A stretch of DNA of 58,498 nt from Fidelibacterota bacterium (GTDB lineage: Bacteria > Fidelibacterota > UBA8477 > JABMPR01), in assembly GCA_021734325.1 (NCBI GenBank), contig JAIPJF010000022.1:1-58498 (forward strand), written 5' to 3'. Under the pieces are notes generated by a model that was not told the DNA's origin, ran no database searches, and saw only the letters and a list, made by a program, of their open reading frames with translations. Below are positions 10,018 to 20,300 of the stretch, piece by piece; position 1 is the stretch's first letter, and every line of letters begins with the position of its first letter. The translations under genes were made by a program, and so were the position numbers.

Positions 10018-12521
10018 AGCTTCATTCCAATCCCCAACCTCACTCTGCGTCCCAGATTCCAGGCACCAGGATCTGCTAATTCTCCGCCGACCAGACCCCT
10101 CGAATCAACCCACAGGTTATTGCGCGTATCCAATAGATTGGTCACTTCGAAAAAGCTGGTAAGGGATATCCTTGATCCAAGATGATAATTACCATTCAAA
10201 CGAATATTTAGATCGCTGGTGGCTTCCATTCGCTCGTTATTTGGTTGAGTATAGGCCCCAATATCCAATGTAAAGGGCAGGGCTGAATTGTAGCGATACA
10301 TAATATTTACCGAGGCATACTGATTCATTTTTATATCAAGGTTTGTAACCAGAGTATGTCGTTGATCCCAGCTTAGAGGGTAGAGGGTCTGCCCTCTTGG
10401 ATACAATTCAGTATCTGCAAGCAGGGCATCGAGACTATGTGATGAGGTCCCTTTAGCCTGCATGACCGTATAGGCAATGTTCCCATTTACCCTCTTGTCT
10501 CTGCCGCTGCTGATATAGAGCTCAGCACCTCGTATGTATGAACCTCCAATGTTCACATATTGAGTAAACCCTTCCTGGCTATAATCCGCATCATGAATCA
10601 ACAGGGTATTCGAGTCGATCAAATTGATCACATCCTTATTAAAAACAGTTATATCAATGAAATAATTTTTCCCAAGGGGCTGTAAATAGCCAAATTCCCA
10701 GGCTCTTGTGAGTGATGGTTCCAGGTCTGCATCTCCCAGCGGCGCGAAACCGTTTGCCACATTGAGATTTGGGTTCGCATAGAGATATTCAAAGGCAGGC
10801 ATTTGAAAAAAGTACCCATAATTTATATGGAATTTGCTGCCATCCTCCATTATCCAGGCGAATCCAATCCGCGGACTAATACTTTTTTTGACACTGGCCT
10901 CTGCAACCCCAATTGTATCAACCACCCATGAATCATCAATATCCGTTTGGGCAATTTCGATTGCCGGTCTGGTGGCACGAGGATCAAATATGTCCATGCG
11001 TAAACCAGTATTGAGAATAAGATTGTCCTTCTCATATTTGCTCTGGATATAGACTGCCCCTTTACGAGGATTATAAACATAATCACTGTCATAGACCAAA
11101 TAGATCGGGTATCCCCCACTCCAGGTTCCCAAATCACGCCGCATGACATTTTTCTTGTAAAGCTCGTACTGGGTAAAACTGTACCCCATTTTTACTTGCC
11201 ACGAGGCATTCAACTGATTGGTTATGGCAGCACTGCTGAAAAGATGCACCTCCTGGTGATCCATCCACCATGGGTATTGACCGGTCAGTACAAAACCTGA
11301 ATCGGAGACAACTGGTATCGATTGGATTGCTGAAGCAGAACCAAGAATGGATTTTAGAACGTCATAATAGCTGAAATTGACCTCATAGAACATTTGCGAG
11401 GTCAAGGTATGGCTGATACTGATGCTCGATCGAATGCTTCGTTTCTGACGCTGGGGCAGATTGGTGAGATTATATTTCCAGAGGTGTTCATACTCTGTCC
11501 AATCCTGATTGGAGAAAATAGCCTGCAATGACAATTTTAGAGTATTGGAAAGCAATAAACCGCTTATTTTTCCAGTCAGATTGATCGCTGTACTCTTGTT
11601 TGGATCGGAAAGGATTATCCTGCGCACTCCAAAATGCTCCTGAATGGTCTGTGATACAGGCAAGGCATAATCACCTGAGATAAAATATGAAAACGTACTG
11701 ATTGGCAGGGGACCGCCGAGAGCCAGATCCAGTTTGTATTCACGCCCCCCCAGGCTGGACACAAATGGATCGAAGGAGACGGAGTTGTCCAGTACATTCA
11801 TCTGGACTTTGCTGAACGTTTTTTCCTGCCCCTCTTTGGTCAGAATATTTACAACTCCGGACATGGCATCACCATACTCGGCATTAAAGCCACCTGTTTG
11901 GACCGAAATATCAATGATCGCCGTATTAGGCAATTCGGATCCCACCTGCCCCTCTATCACTTCCTGGATAGGGATACCATCGACCATATACAGGACCTCA
12001 GATTTACGCCCTCCTCTGATATGGCCGGCAGCAACGCCAGGTTGCATTTCAACCAATTCTTGATAATTCTGAATCGGTAACTCATCCAATTGCGTCGTGG
12101 AAATAAATCTCGTCGTGGAAGTAAGGTTCTTGATGACACCGATATAATCAGAACTCACAACAACGCTTTCCCCTTCAATGATGGTAGGAAGAAGGGTCAC
12201 GTTCAGGCTGGTTTGAATATCAACCAATACGGTTACATTTTTTTGAATATGGAGATTGTAGCCCATATATTGAAATTGAACGGTATAGGTACCCGGGGAA
12301 ACATTATTCAGGATAAATTCTCCCTTTGCGTTGGAGATACTACCCTTTGTCGTACCGGAAATGATGATTTGGACTCCCTCTAGAGGATCCTGTGTTTTCT
12401 CATCCAGAACTACCCCCGAGATAGTACCGGTTATACCTGCAAACAGGATACTATTTATCGGACTGAGGACAAGCAACGTGAATAATAATCCAGCCAGATG
12501 ATTCATTATTCGTTTTTTCAA
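10014..12521 (-). CDS. TonB-dependent receptor
   Basis: Outer-membrane receptor: signal peptide, a carboxypeptidase-regulatory-like domain (GTISGVVLDEKTQDPLEGV), a plug domain with GHIRGGRKSEVLYMVDGIP and GGFNAEYGDAMSGVVNILT, then a long beta barrel. I prefer the TTG start at 12521. It is preceded by AAAGGA at nine bases and gives a typical signal peptide (MKKRIMNHLAGLLFTLLVL). The open frame extends to a GTG at 12560 without a ribosome-binding site. It forms an operon with the lipoprotein gene downstream. The ligand cannot be read from sequence. Confidence 0.9.
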   Translation of the reverse strand: MKKRIMNHLAGLLFTLLVLSPINSILFAGITGTISGVVLDEKTQDPLEGVQIIISGTTKGSISNAKGEFILNNVSPGTYTVQFQYMGYNLHIQKNVTVLVDIQTSLNVTLLPTIIEGESVVVSSDYIGVIKNLTSTTRFISTTQLDELPIQNYQELVEMQPGVAAGHIRGGRKSEVLYMVDGIPIQEVIEGQVGSELPNTAIIDISVQTGGFNAEYGDAMSGVVNILTKEGQEKTFSKVQMNVLDNSVSFDPFVSSLGGREYKLDLALGGPLPISTFSYFISGDYALPVSQTIQEHFGVRRIILSDPNKSTAINLTGKISGLLLSNTLKLSLQAIFSNQDWTEYEHLWKYNLTNLPQRQKRSIRSSISISHTLTSQMFYEVNFSYYDVLKSILGSASAIQSIPVVSDSGFVLTGQYPWWMDHQEVHLFSSAAITNQLNASWQVKMGYSFTQYELYKKNVMRRDLGTWSGGYPIYLVYDSDYVYNPRKGAVYIQSKYEKDNLILNTGLRMDIFDPRATRPAIEIAQTDIDDSWVVDTIGVAEASVKKSISPRIGFAWIMEDGSKFHINYGYFFQMPAFEYLYANPNLNVANGFAPLGDADLEPSLTRAWEFGYLQPLGKNYFIDITVFNKDVINLIDSNTLLIHDADYSQEGFTQYVNIGGSYIRGAELYISSGRDKRVNGNIAYTVMQAKGTSSHSLDALLADTELYPRGQTLYPLSWDQRHTLVTNLDIKMNQYASVNIMYRYNSALPFTLDIGAYTQPNNERMEATSDLNIRLNGNYHLGSRISLTSFFEVTNLLDTRNNLWVDSRGLVGGELADPGAWNLGRRVRLGIGMKL

Positions 12522-12650
12522 GAAAAATGATCCTTTCAGGTGCATGGTTCCCGTGTTCACGAGAAAAACTAATGTATTTTTCAGTCATTGCGATAGAAAA
12601 AGCACTGCTAACTGGGGCTGATCTATGCAGGCAATATATTTCAGCTTCCT

Positions 12651-12690
12651 TTAACAAAAAAGGCTGCCCGAAAGCAGCCTTTTTTGTTAA
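12651..12690 (-). terminator. Strong intrinsic terminator
   Basis: Perfect 17-bp inverted repeat (12651-12667 and 12674-12690) with a six-base CCGAAA loop. The GGCTGC core is flanked by six A on one side and six T on the other, so it can act in both directions. It lies just past the stop of the 1058-residue T9SS protein gene and upstream of the TonB-receptor operon. Confidence 0.92.
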
Positions 12691-12706
12691 AGCGTGTTTC
12701 TGAGTT

Positions 12707-15700
12707 TTATTTCAGAAATAGCATCTTACTGGTAGCAGTGAAGTTACCAGCTGTCATCTTGTAGATGTAAAGTCCTGAGGACACAGGTGTACCTGCGGCA
12801 TCAACACCATTCCATGATACATTATAAGAGCCAGCACTGTATTCACTGTTCACAAGATCAGTGACCTTGCGACCCATAACATCATATACCGTAATCATGA
12901 CTTCGCTTGATGTTGGAACATCAAATGCGATGGTCGTGCTAGGATTGAAGGGGTTCGGATAGTTCTTCGCTAATGCAAACTCCTTCGGCAATGAGGAAAC
13001 GTGCTCATCAACAGCAACATTAATACCCATCCAGGCACTCATAAACGGAGTATACTGAGCATCGGGCATCATCATCATCGAGAAAGCCAGAAATAGGGTG
13101 TGATCGGTCATGGATGAGTTTGGATTCCATCCCCAGGCCTCTGGACCCCAACTGGTGAAAGGAGCTGAACTTGCATCTCCGCCCCAATAGGTAAATGGAT
13201 CACAAAGATCATTCATGTTGCCCCAATAGAAATTGGCAGATTCCAGATTAAAGGTATCCAGCGCAGAAGTGTAGAGACCTGCTGGATCTGGACCGATGGA
13301 ATCGTTTCCAAAATCATTGGCTGCCCAATTGACATGGAGAACATCATACATGAATTGACCTTCTTCAAAATCCTGATACTGTGGCCAATCAAACCACGTT
13401 CCGATCATTTCCTCTGAACTGTAGAGTAGATTTCCACCCTGGGCAACATACTCAGTCAAAGGATTATCAAAACTGTTCACTGGCATATACGCTGGATCCC
13501 AATCGCCATATCCGTTCCAGATGACAGCAGTGTACTGATCAAGAATTGAGTATGAATCCATGAGATATAATTCATCTACATCATAGAACTCAATTGTAAA
13601 TCCACCTGCGGTTGCAATGGTTTGGGTACGGGCGTAGTTGGCAGCGTCATATTCAGCACCATAATGCCATGTATAGTAATCATCACCTACATACAGAATA
13701 TCAGCTGCAGGTGTGAAATCTATTTTCCATGTATGGTAAGTGTCTGAATAACCCATGAGGCCATCATTATCAACAGCTTTTACCATGAAGGCAACCGTGT
13801 CACCAACAGTCAGGGCAGGAATCATTCCCACTCCATCTGTCATGGCAACGGATAGCCAGTTGGCACCGTCATCCAGTGTATATTCAACACTCATACTGAC
13901 AACAGTACCGTCACCATCAGTGGCAGAAGCCTTGACCATAACATCGCCTGCATCAGCAGCCTGAGCATAGCGAGTTCCACCTTCGTATGTCACGAGAGGT
14001 GCAGCTTTCTCACCAAACCAACCCAGGAATTTTACCATCAGGTCATTTCTGATATCATCATCCACAATAGCTTCGAACTGCCATGGGAGGAAGATCAGTT
14101 TGTAGGTACCATCATAAAGGACACCGGCTTCTACCCAGTCGATGTCAAGATAGGCACTCCAAACCATGAATGGTGCTTCAGAAACAGCATCTGGAAGTGT
14201 TTCATCACCCCAGTTGACAAAACCTATGGCTCCAGGCTGGACGTCAAACTCAGTGAGAGCATAGTCGTCAGAGACAGGTGAGCCTGCGACACCAACGTAG
14301 AGGGTATCATCAGTTTCTTCACTTACTGTTCCAACGTTTGCATCTGAAACATATTCAGCTACATGGAGGTAAGTTTCAAGGAAGGATCCGGCTGTTGGTG
14401 GATACCAAACGCCATCATAGTTACCTTCAATATCACCAATATAATCTGATGAAGACAGGAATAGATTCCCACCAGCATCCAGATATGCTTTCAGAGCAGC
14501 TTCGTTGTCCTCAAAACCTTCAGCAAGGATACCTGCGCCTTCATTGGCCTGACCCCAGATAAGGGTGCTGTAGTTTGCAAGGATACCGCCTGTTGGGCTA
14601 CCTGATACATTGACATCCCATAAGTCGTAGATCCAGCCACCAGCTTCCAGAATTGGAGCATAGTAATCAGTGGCAACATTGGCTGCGTTATCATCAATAA
14701 TGAGAATAGTTGCATTGGGGTTTGCTTCGCGAATTTCAAAGGTCATAGGTAGTTGGGAGGTGGCTTCGTGCATCACACCACCAACGTCGTCAGCACCATT
14801 GTCAGTCGCATACCAGCTATATTCAACAAAATCGCCAACTTCAAGACCAGAGAAGGAGGCTGTGTAGATACTATCAGCGGAAGGAATCTGTGATGAAAGA
14901 TCTAATGTGTCAGCGACACCATTGATTGAATAGCGCAATTCAACAGCAGTCAATCCACCTGGGAAGGTAGCTGTACCTGAATCCCAGATATTTGCTGAAA
15001 CTTCATAGGGACCTGGATCGTCAGAGAGATACACATCATCCAGATCAACTTCTTCGCTGATAAATGGCGGTGGATCCCCATAATAGTCAACCGTGGCCAT
15101 CATCACGAAATTCAAACGGGATTTCCAACCCGCTGCACCGTGATAATATTTAAAACTGTTATAATATCCACGATCGGTCCAGAAAGGACTATAGTATAAT
15201 GTGCCTGTCGGTGCATCTGCAGGAACACCAAGGACCAATGCAAAGTCATGGGCACCAACATCTACAACGCCACCCCAATCAGCGAGGTTTACTGTGTACT
15301 TGGCATTTAACCCAGTATTTGTAACAGGAATGGCAACTTCAGCAAGAAGCTGATCATGGGGGCCATTATCTCCAACAACGAGGTCTAATTCGCTAAAATC
15401 ATAGACACCATCTCCATCATCTGTACCAATCCAGTCCTTTTTGATTGACCACAACTGCAGGTTTGCAGTCTTTCCAGACCAATCACTATCGGAGTTGAAA
15501 ACAATGTGGAGTGCGTCTACTGTACATTCTGTAGCTGGACGATACCAGACCAAGGCAGAATCGGTGGCCTCGAAAGTAAATCCACCAAAACCTCCTGTAG
15601 GCCAGTTAACCCATTCCAGTAGAGATGAAAAGGCGCTTCCATCAACAGTTGAGGGATCACTGATTGACATATCAATATCCTCACCATGGATCGCTTTCAC

Positions 15701-15883
15701 TTCCTTGGAATCTGCTGTGACCTGCCTGGTGCTGGACCACGGAGTCACATTGTGTTGAGATTGACGTGTCATGCTCTGTTTTTCTACAACATACTTTAAA
15801 TCTGGACCAAGAGTCACCTGTTTGGCCATCGAAAAAGTCATGCTTAGAAGAACCATAACCGTCAGTAGAGTAGCTTTTCGCAT
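12707..15883 (-). CDS. Secreted T9SS protein with two amidotransferase-like domains
   Basis: 1058 residues. AAGGAGG precedes the ATG, and a signal peptide covers 1-20 (MRKATLLTVMVLLSMTFSMA). Two similar Rossmann-like segments, near residues 388-530 (ATILIIDDNAAN) and 725-870 (DILYVGDDYY), resemble the class I glutamine-amidotransferase-like fold seen in ThuA/DUF4350-type proteins. Both include 'GGNL' strands (AYLDAGGNLFLSSSDY and YVAQGGNLLYSSEEM). I see no catalytic Cys-His pair. Ig-like segments lie between them. The end is a T9SS type A sorting domain (NYPNPFNPSTTI). Monocistronic: hairpins lie on both sides. Function unknown. Confidence 0.85.
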   Translation of the reverse strand: MRKATLLTVMVLLSMTFSMAKQVTLGPDLKYVVEKQSMTRQSQHNVTPWSSTRQVTADSKEVKAIHGEDIDMSISDPSTVDGSAFSSLLEWVNWPTGGFGGFTFEATDSALVWYRPATECTVDALHIVFNSDSDWSGKTANLQLWSIKKDWIGTDDGDGVYDFSELDLVVGDNGPHDQLLAEVAIPVTNTGLNAKYTVNLADWGGVVDVGAHDFALVLGVPADAPTGTLYYSPFWTDRGYYNSFKYYHGAAGWKSRLNFVMMATVDYYGDPPPFISEEVDLDDVYLSDDPGPYEVSANIWDSGTATFPGGLTAVELRYSINGVADTLDLSSQIPSADSIYTASFSGLEVGDFVEYSWYATDNGADDVGGVMHEATSQLPMTFEIREANPNATILIIDDNAANVATDYYAPILEAGGWIYDLWDVNVSGSPTGGILANYSTLIWGQANEGAGILAEGFEDNEAALKAYLDAGGNLFLSSSDYIGDIEGNYDGVWYPPTAGSFLETYLHVAEYVSDANVGTVSEETDDTLYVGVAGSPVSDDYALTEFDVQPGAIGFVNWGDETLPDAVSEAPFMVWSAYLDIDWVEAGVLYDGTYKLIFLPWQFEAIVDDDIRNDLMVKFLGWFGEKAAPLVTYEGGTRYAQAADAGDVMVKASATDGDGTVVSMSVEYTLDDGANWLSVAMTDGVGMIPALTVGDTVAFMVKAVDNDGLMGYSDTYHTWKIDFTPAADILYVGDDYYTWHYGAEYDAANYARTQTIATAGGFTIEFYDVDELYLMDSYSILDQYTAVIWNGYGDWDPAYMPVNSFDNPLTEYVAQGGNLLYSSEEMIGTWFDWPQYQDFEEGQFMYDVLHVNWAANDFGNDSIGPDPAGLYTSALDTFNLESANFYWGNMNDLCDPFTYWGGDASSAPFTSWGPEAWGWNPNSSMTDHTLFLAFSMMMMPDAQYTPFMSAWMGINVAVDEHVSSLPKEFALAKNYPNPFNPSTTIAFDVPTSSEVMITVYDVMGRKVTDLVNSEYSAGSYNVSWNGVDAAGTPVSSGLYIYKMTAGNFTATSKMLFLK

Positions 15884-15975
15884 TAATTGCCTCCTTTTGT
15901 GCTATTATACGGGACTACGTTAAACTTATTCATTGAATAATCCAGTGATTTTCCTCACTCGAATTCTGTTCTGTG

Positions 15976-16015
15976 GCAATGGCCAAAACCTTCTTGCCCT
16001 GGTTTTGGCCATTGC
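15976..16015 (-). terminator. Long hairpin after the TPR lipoprotein gene
   Basis: Perfect 15-bp stem (15976-15990 with 16001-16015) and 10-base loop, starting 12 bases after the stop of the TPR lipoprotein gene. There is no U tract on the minus-strand side. It may be a terminator that does not need one, or a 3' stabilising structure for the five-gene operon. Confidence 0.6.
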
Positions 16016-16026
16016 ACCAATTGTTG

Positions 16027-17328
16027 TTAATCAAACTGCTGAGAAAGAATTCCCAGATACTTCGAAAAATCATTCGTTGTTACGATATCCGCCTCATAGT
16101 AGGCATATTTATAGGTGATCTCAAATACGGTCCCACCTTTATTCTTTTGAGGCAGGTAAACGTAGTTGAATTTGAAATCGTCCCTGAACGTTGGTTGAAT
16201 CGCAGCAGGGAAACCATCAGCAAAATCGAATATTTCCACAGTTCCTTCGTAAGCGTCTTTTTCCATCACCGTATCAATCCGGGTTGTTCCATCCGGCAGA
16301 TAGACATCGTAATAGACCGGAGCCCACTCCTGAATATCGGTAACTTCAAAGACGCCACCCTTGTTCAATTTCAAGAGTGTGAGCGGTACAGCAGCACCGC
16401 CATCAAGCGGATAGTTGATAACTAATGATGTGACAGTTTCAACGATTTCAGGATACCCAAACTCCTCGATCCCATCAAACAGGATAGAGTTGCCATCCAG
16501 AACGTGAATGCTGGCAGTTGTAGCAGCATCATTTGCATCAACGATATTCTCCAAATCCACAATACTCACCACAGCTGTACCATCAACATAATTTGAGGGT
16601 ATACCGTTGACCGTATCAGCCCAGGTTATCGTTACAGGACTGGCGATCAGTGTGCCGGCTTCACTATCAAGTACGGGACTAAACATGACTTTCTGTGTAC
16701 TCGTTACCATGCTCTCCTGTGTGTAATCAAAGCCAGTACTTGATCCCAGGTGGGAAAGAGCTGCAGTGTACCAGTGTTTATAAAAATAATTGTGAGCAAT
16801 CATTTTATGAACTTCGGTTGCAGCATAATTAGGATTATGTACATTGCTGTAGCTTGAATTAATCGTTACTGCTCTCTGACCTGCCAAAATCGAGGCGTCA
16901 ACATAAGCATCGATAATTTCTGCATCCTCTTCATTGAGCTCTGCTTCAAAACGCTGAGAGTCATTGATCAAGGACAAGGCAGCGTAAGCGTCAGCTTGAA
17001 ATGTGGTCAAACCCTGCTCTGCAGCAAGATTGATCACAAAACTGAACTGAGAGGTTGCCTCACTATACATTCCCAACTTGAGTGCTGACCAGCCGATTCC
17101 CGAGTAGGCTTCGGCTTTAGCAACATCTCTCAAAGCGGCTACGGTAAAATGATCATAGGCTGAGCTATAATCGCCATCTGCGTAGGCATCCCAGCCAGCT
17201 TCAATCTCATTGTCAATCGTTGTATGATCTGTGGGAATGTCCGTCTCAGGACGCTCACATGAAACGAGGAACATGAACAAGCTTATTGAGACAAGGAACA
17301 GGATGCTATTTATAATATTCTTTTTCAT
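16027..17328 (-). CDS. TPR-containing lipoprotein
   Basis: 433 residues with a lipoprotein signal peptide ending at LVSC (Cys24). Residues about 40-150 hold helical TPR-like repeats (AGWDAYADGDYSSAYDHFTV, GIGWSALKLGMYSEATSQF). The rest is beta-rich and not recognised. It is the last gene of a five-gene operon, nine bases downstream of the 1316-residue T9SS protein. A periplasmic or outer-membrane scaffold for the receptor/secretion module is a reasonable guess from context, not from a known family. Confidence 0.8.
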   Translation of the reverse strand: MKKNIINSILFLVSISLFMFLVSCERPETDIPTDHTTIDNEIEAGWDAYADGDYSSAYDHFTVAALRDVAKAEAYSGIGWSALKLGMYSEATSQFSFVINLAAEQGLTTFQADAYAALSLINDSQRFEAELNEEDAEIIDAYVDASILAGQRAVTINSSYSNVHNPNYAATEVHKMIAHNYFYKHWYTAALSHLGSSTGFDYTQESMVTSTQKVMFSPVLDSEAGTLIASPVTITWADTVNGIPSNYVDGTAVVSIVDLENIVDANDAATTASIHVLDGNSILFDGIEEFGYPEIVETVTSLVINYPLDGGAAVPLTLLKLNKGGVFEVTDIQEWAPVYYDVYLPDGTTRIDTVMEKDAYEGTVEIFDFADGFPAAIQPTFRDDFKFNYVYLPQKNKGGTVFEITYKYAYYEADIVTTNDFSKYLGILSQQFD

Positions 17329-17337
17329 GATATCACC

Positions 17338-20300
17338 CTATTTCATGTATACTATTTTGTGATTAAAGGAGCCCTTATCCGTATTTAGCTGGACCAGGTA
17401 CACCCCGCTACTTACAGATTTACCATACTTATTTTCTCCGCTCCACATAATTGAGTAGCTTCCGGCAGATTGCACACTATTCACAAGTGTCACAATTTCT
17501 TGCCCAAGAAGATTATAGATAACCAGATTGGTGGCAGATTCTGCTGCCAACTCGTATCTGATCGTCGTGCTTGGATTAAATGGGTTTGGATAATTTCCGT
17601 GCAAGGCAAACCGAAGTGGCAGTTCAGCCAATTCTTCAGAACCGGCTTTGCGCACCTGGAATAATCCGAAGCGATCACTTTCAATCCTGATCTCATTCAA
17701 GGATGCGTTGTGCATACCAGGTACTACCTGCCATGCGCCATCACGCAGTTCATAAATTTGAGGAACATCACCTTCGTCAAGTTTTGTGCCATCATAACTT
17801 ATGGTCAGAGATACTGACGCTTTCAATTTTATGTTGGAAGGACCAATCTGAATCATATCTGAAAGGGCATCGCTATCCACCTTGCCCAAATGATCCTTCT
17901 GCATAAGAATTGGTGCTGTTTCGCTGGAAATCAAAGTGATCATTGATTCTTCAGCGAGTGAGTTCGAGTTCACCCGAAGGAGGGCATCACCCTTCTCAGA
18001 ATTCACCAGGAGTTCATGACCTGGTTTACCCATCGCTGCAGCAACCGAGAGTGCACTACTGGCAATTTCACCACCCCAGAGATTTTCTCCAGAAAGGGAA
18101 ATTGAGTAATTCACTGTTTCACTAGTCTGTGGCAAGGCAAAACTGGATCTGTATCCAAAAATACCCAGATCATCATCTATGTGAAAATGAGCTAGTGTCT
18201 GATTGTATAAGGTATCTCCTGTGGCATTTGTTACCAGAGCCAGCGGACCCTCAAGTTCAGCATCCACTTCATCATCAGTGCTGTAGTAGAATGCCATTCC
18301 ACCATCATCAAAAATCCTGGAATCTGCGAACCCGTAAATGTCAATATATTCATCAAACATAACAGATTGAGAAACACCTAGAGCCAACATGCCCGGAGTC
18401 GTCAGGAGATCATGAAGAACAAATGAGCCCCCGTTATCAGTGCCTGCTTCATATGTTACAATGAGCATATTCGCAGTATGGTAGGTTCCAGGGGCATCAA
18501 GTGCTTTATCAAACAGGTCAAGATCGCTAAATTTCCCCCAGTTCCGATCATCCATCGTCACTTCCTGGAGGAGAACATCAGCCACGGTGTTTCCGGCAAT
18601 ATCTCCATTTAAAATGACAAAAATCCTGGCAGTACTGCCATCGTCAAAATTGAACACCATCTGATCCCCAAGACCTGGAGCCCAGAATACACCGGAACTC
18701 ACACCAAGGGATTTAAAGAATCCAATGGAATTTTCTCTGGTTGAAAAAATGTATGGGGAATCAGCACCGATTTTACCCCAGTCAAGTGTACTCGTACCAT
18801 TGCTAATCAGGAGATTGGCAAAATTGTACTTACCACTTCCGAAAGGATTTCCAGAAGCATCGACCAAACCATCAAAATGTATGGCCAGACAAAAATCGGC
18901 ATAAATATCGTCAAAGGTATCACTAAGACCTGCAGAGGTCAGAGCACTCTGAAGACCTTCGAGTCCATTGGCAGTATCCGCCATAAATGCACTCACCTTT
19001 TCTGCAGTATCAAAATAGTTTTCTAGCAGATAATCCATAAATACGAAGGTCTGCTCGTAGTCTCTTTCAATCGGACTGGCATCGCTCCAGAGGGTCAAGC
19101 TATTGTTATTGACTAAATTGATCTCACTTGAGACATCCTGAACCCCTGTGATATAGGTGCCAAGACCAGCCAAACCATTTTTCACCCAATCGTCTTCATC
19201 AGCATCTGCATTGTGGGAAATTAATAACCCCAGCTGAAATACAGCCGATTCAACCACCAGTGGATCATCGGCAGTTTTCGGATTGATATCCACATATATG
19301 ATATCCCGATAATTGCTGTTCGCTTCTGCCAGAGTATCCCCCTCACTGTACTGATCCGGCGTAAGAATTTCCCCTTTTATATAGGTAGATCCGTCACCGG
19401 CTGTGTTGTAATACAGGTCATCAATATCCATTAAAAGGGTATAGATCTTCGCATCCCCATCGACATCAGGCAGGTCGCCAAGCCAGGTAACAAGATCTGA
19501 AAATATGGTGGGATTCATCGCGGTTTTAAATGTGTTCAACTGATCCAGAGTCACAGTTCTATGTGTCAGACCTGTGTTCAATGTGGACCAGGACGCGCCA
19601 TTATCGGTGCTCTTGTAAAGCCCTCCCAGAGGGCCTCCAAAATAAAGATTCGAATTCGCATCGGTTGCGATTGATCTCACGCTAACATCGTATTCATGAC
19701 TTTCCCCTGTATAACCATCACTTAAAAGGGGTGATATTTTTGTCCAAGTTCCTGTGTTAAGCTGGTACAATCCCGTTTCAGCTCCTGCTAAAACCATATT
19801 GTTAGCAAACAACATATCATTAACGGATAACCCAGCAGTTTCCTCAACAAGGACCAAAGAATCTGAGTTGTATACGTAAATACCATTGTCAGATCCAGCA
19901 TAAAGCAGTGTTCCGTCACTGGCCAGACTTGAGAAAACAGTTTCTCCTGAGGCGATGACTTCTACATCACTCAATGATGGAAGCCAGGTCGTATAATCAA
20001 TTGTACCTGGATCCAAAACATCATAGTTGGCAAAATACTGGTTGTCTTCATTGAGGTCCACATACCATTTGTTACTGGTAAAGCGGGCCTTCCCGGTCCA
20101 GTATAATCCAGAGGCATTGTCTTTTACACTTACCCACTGGTTGGCAGTCAGGACAGCATCACCGTTCAGATAGACCCTGGGACCAAGAACTGAAATGTCC
20201 AGCGAATCTGTGAGCGTAGTAGTGGTCACAATCAAGTCAACAGTGTTACCGGTAATTGCATAGGCATCAACTAAATAGTTCGTACCATCGACCATAAGAC

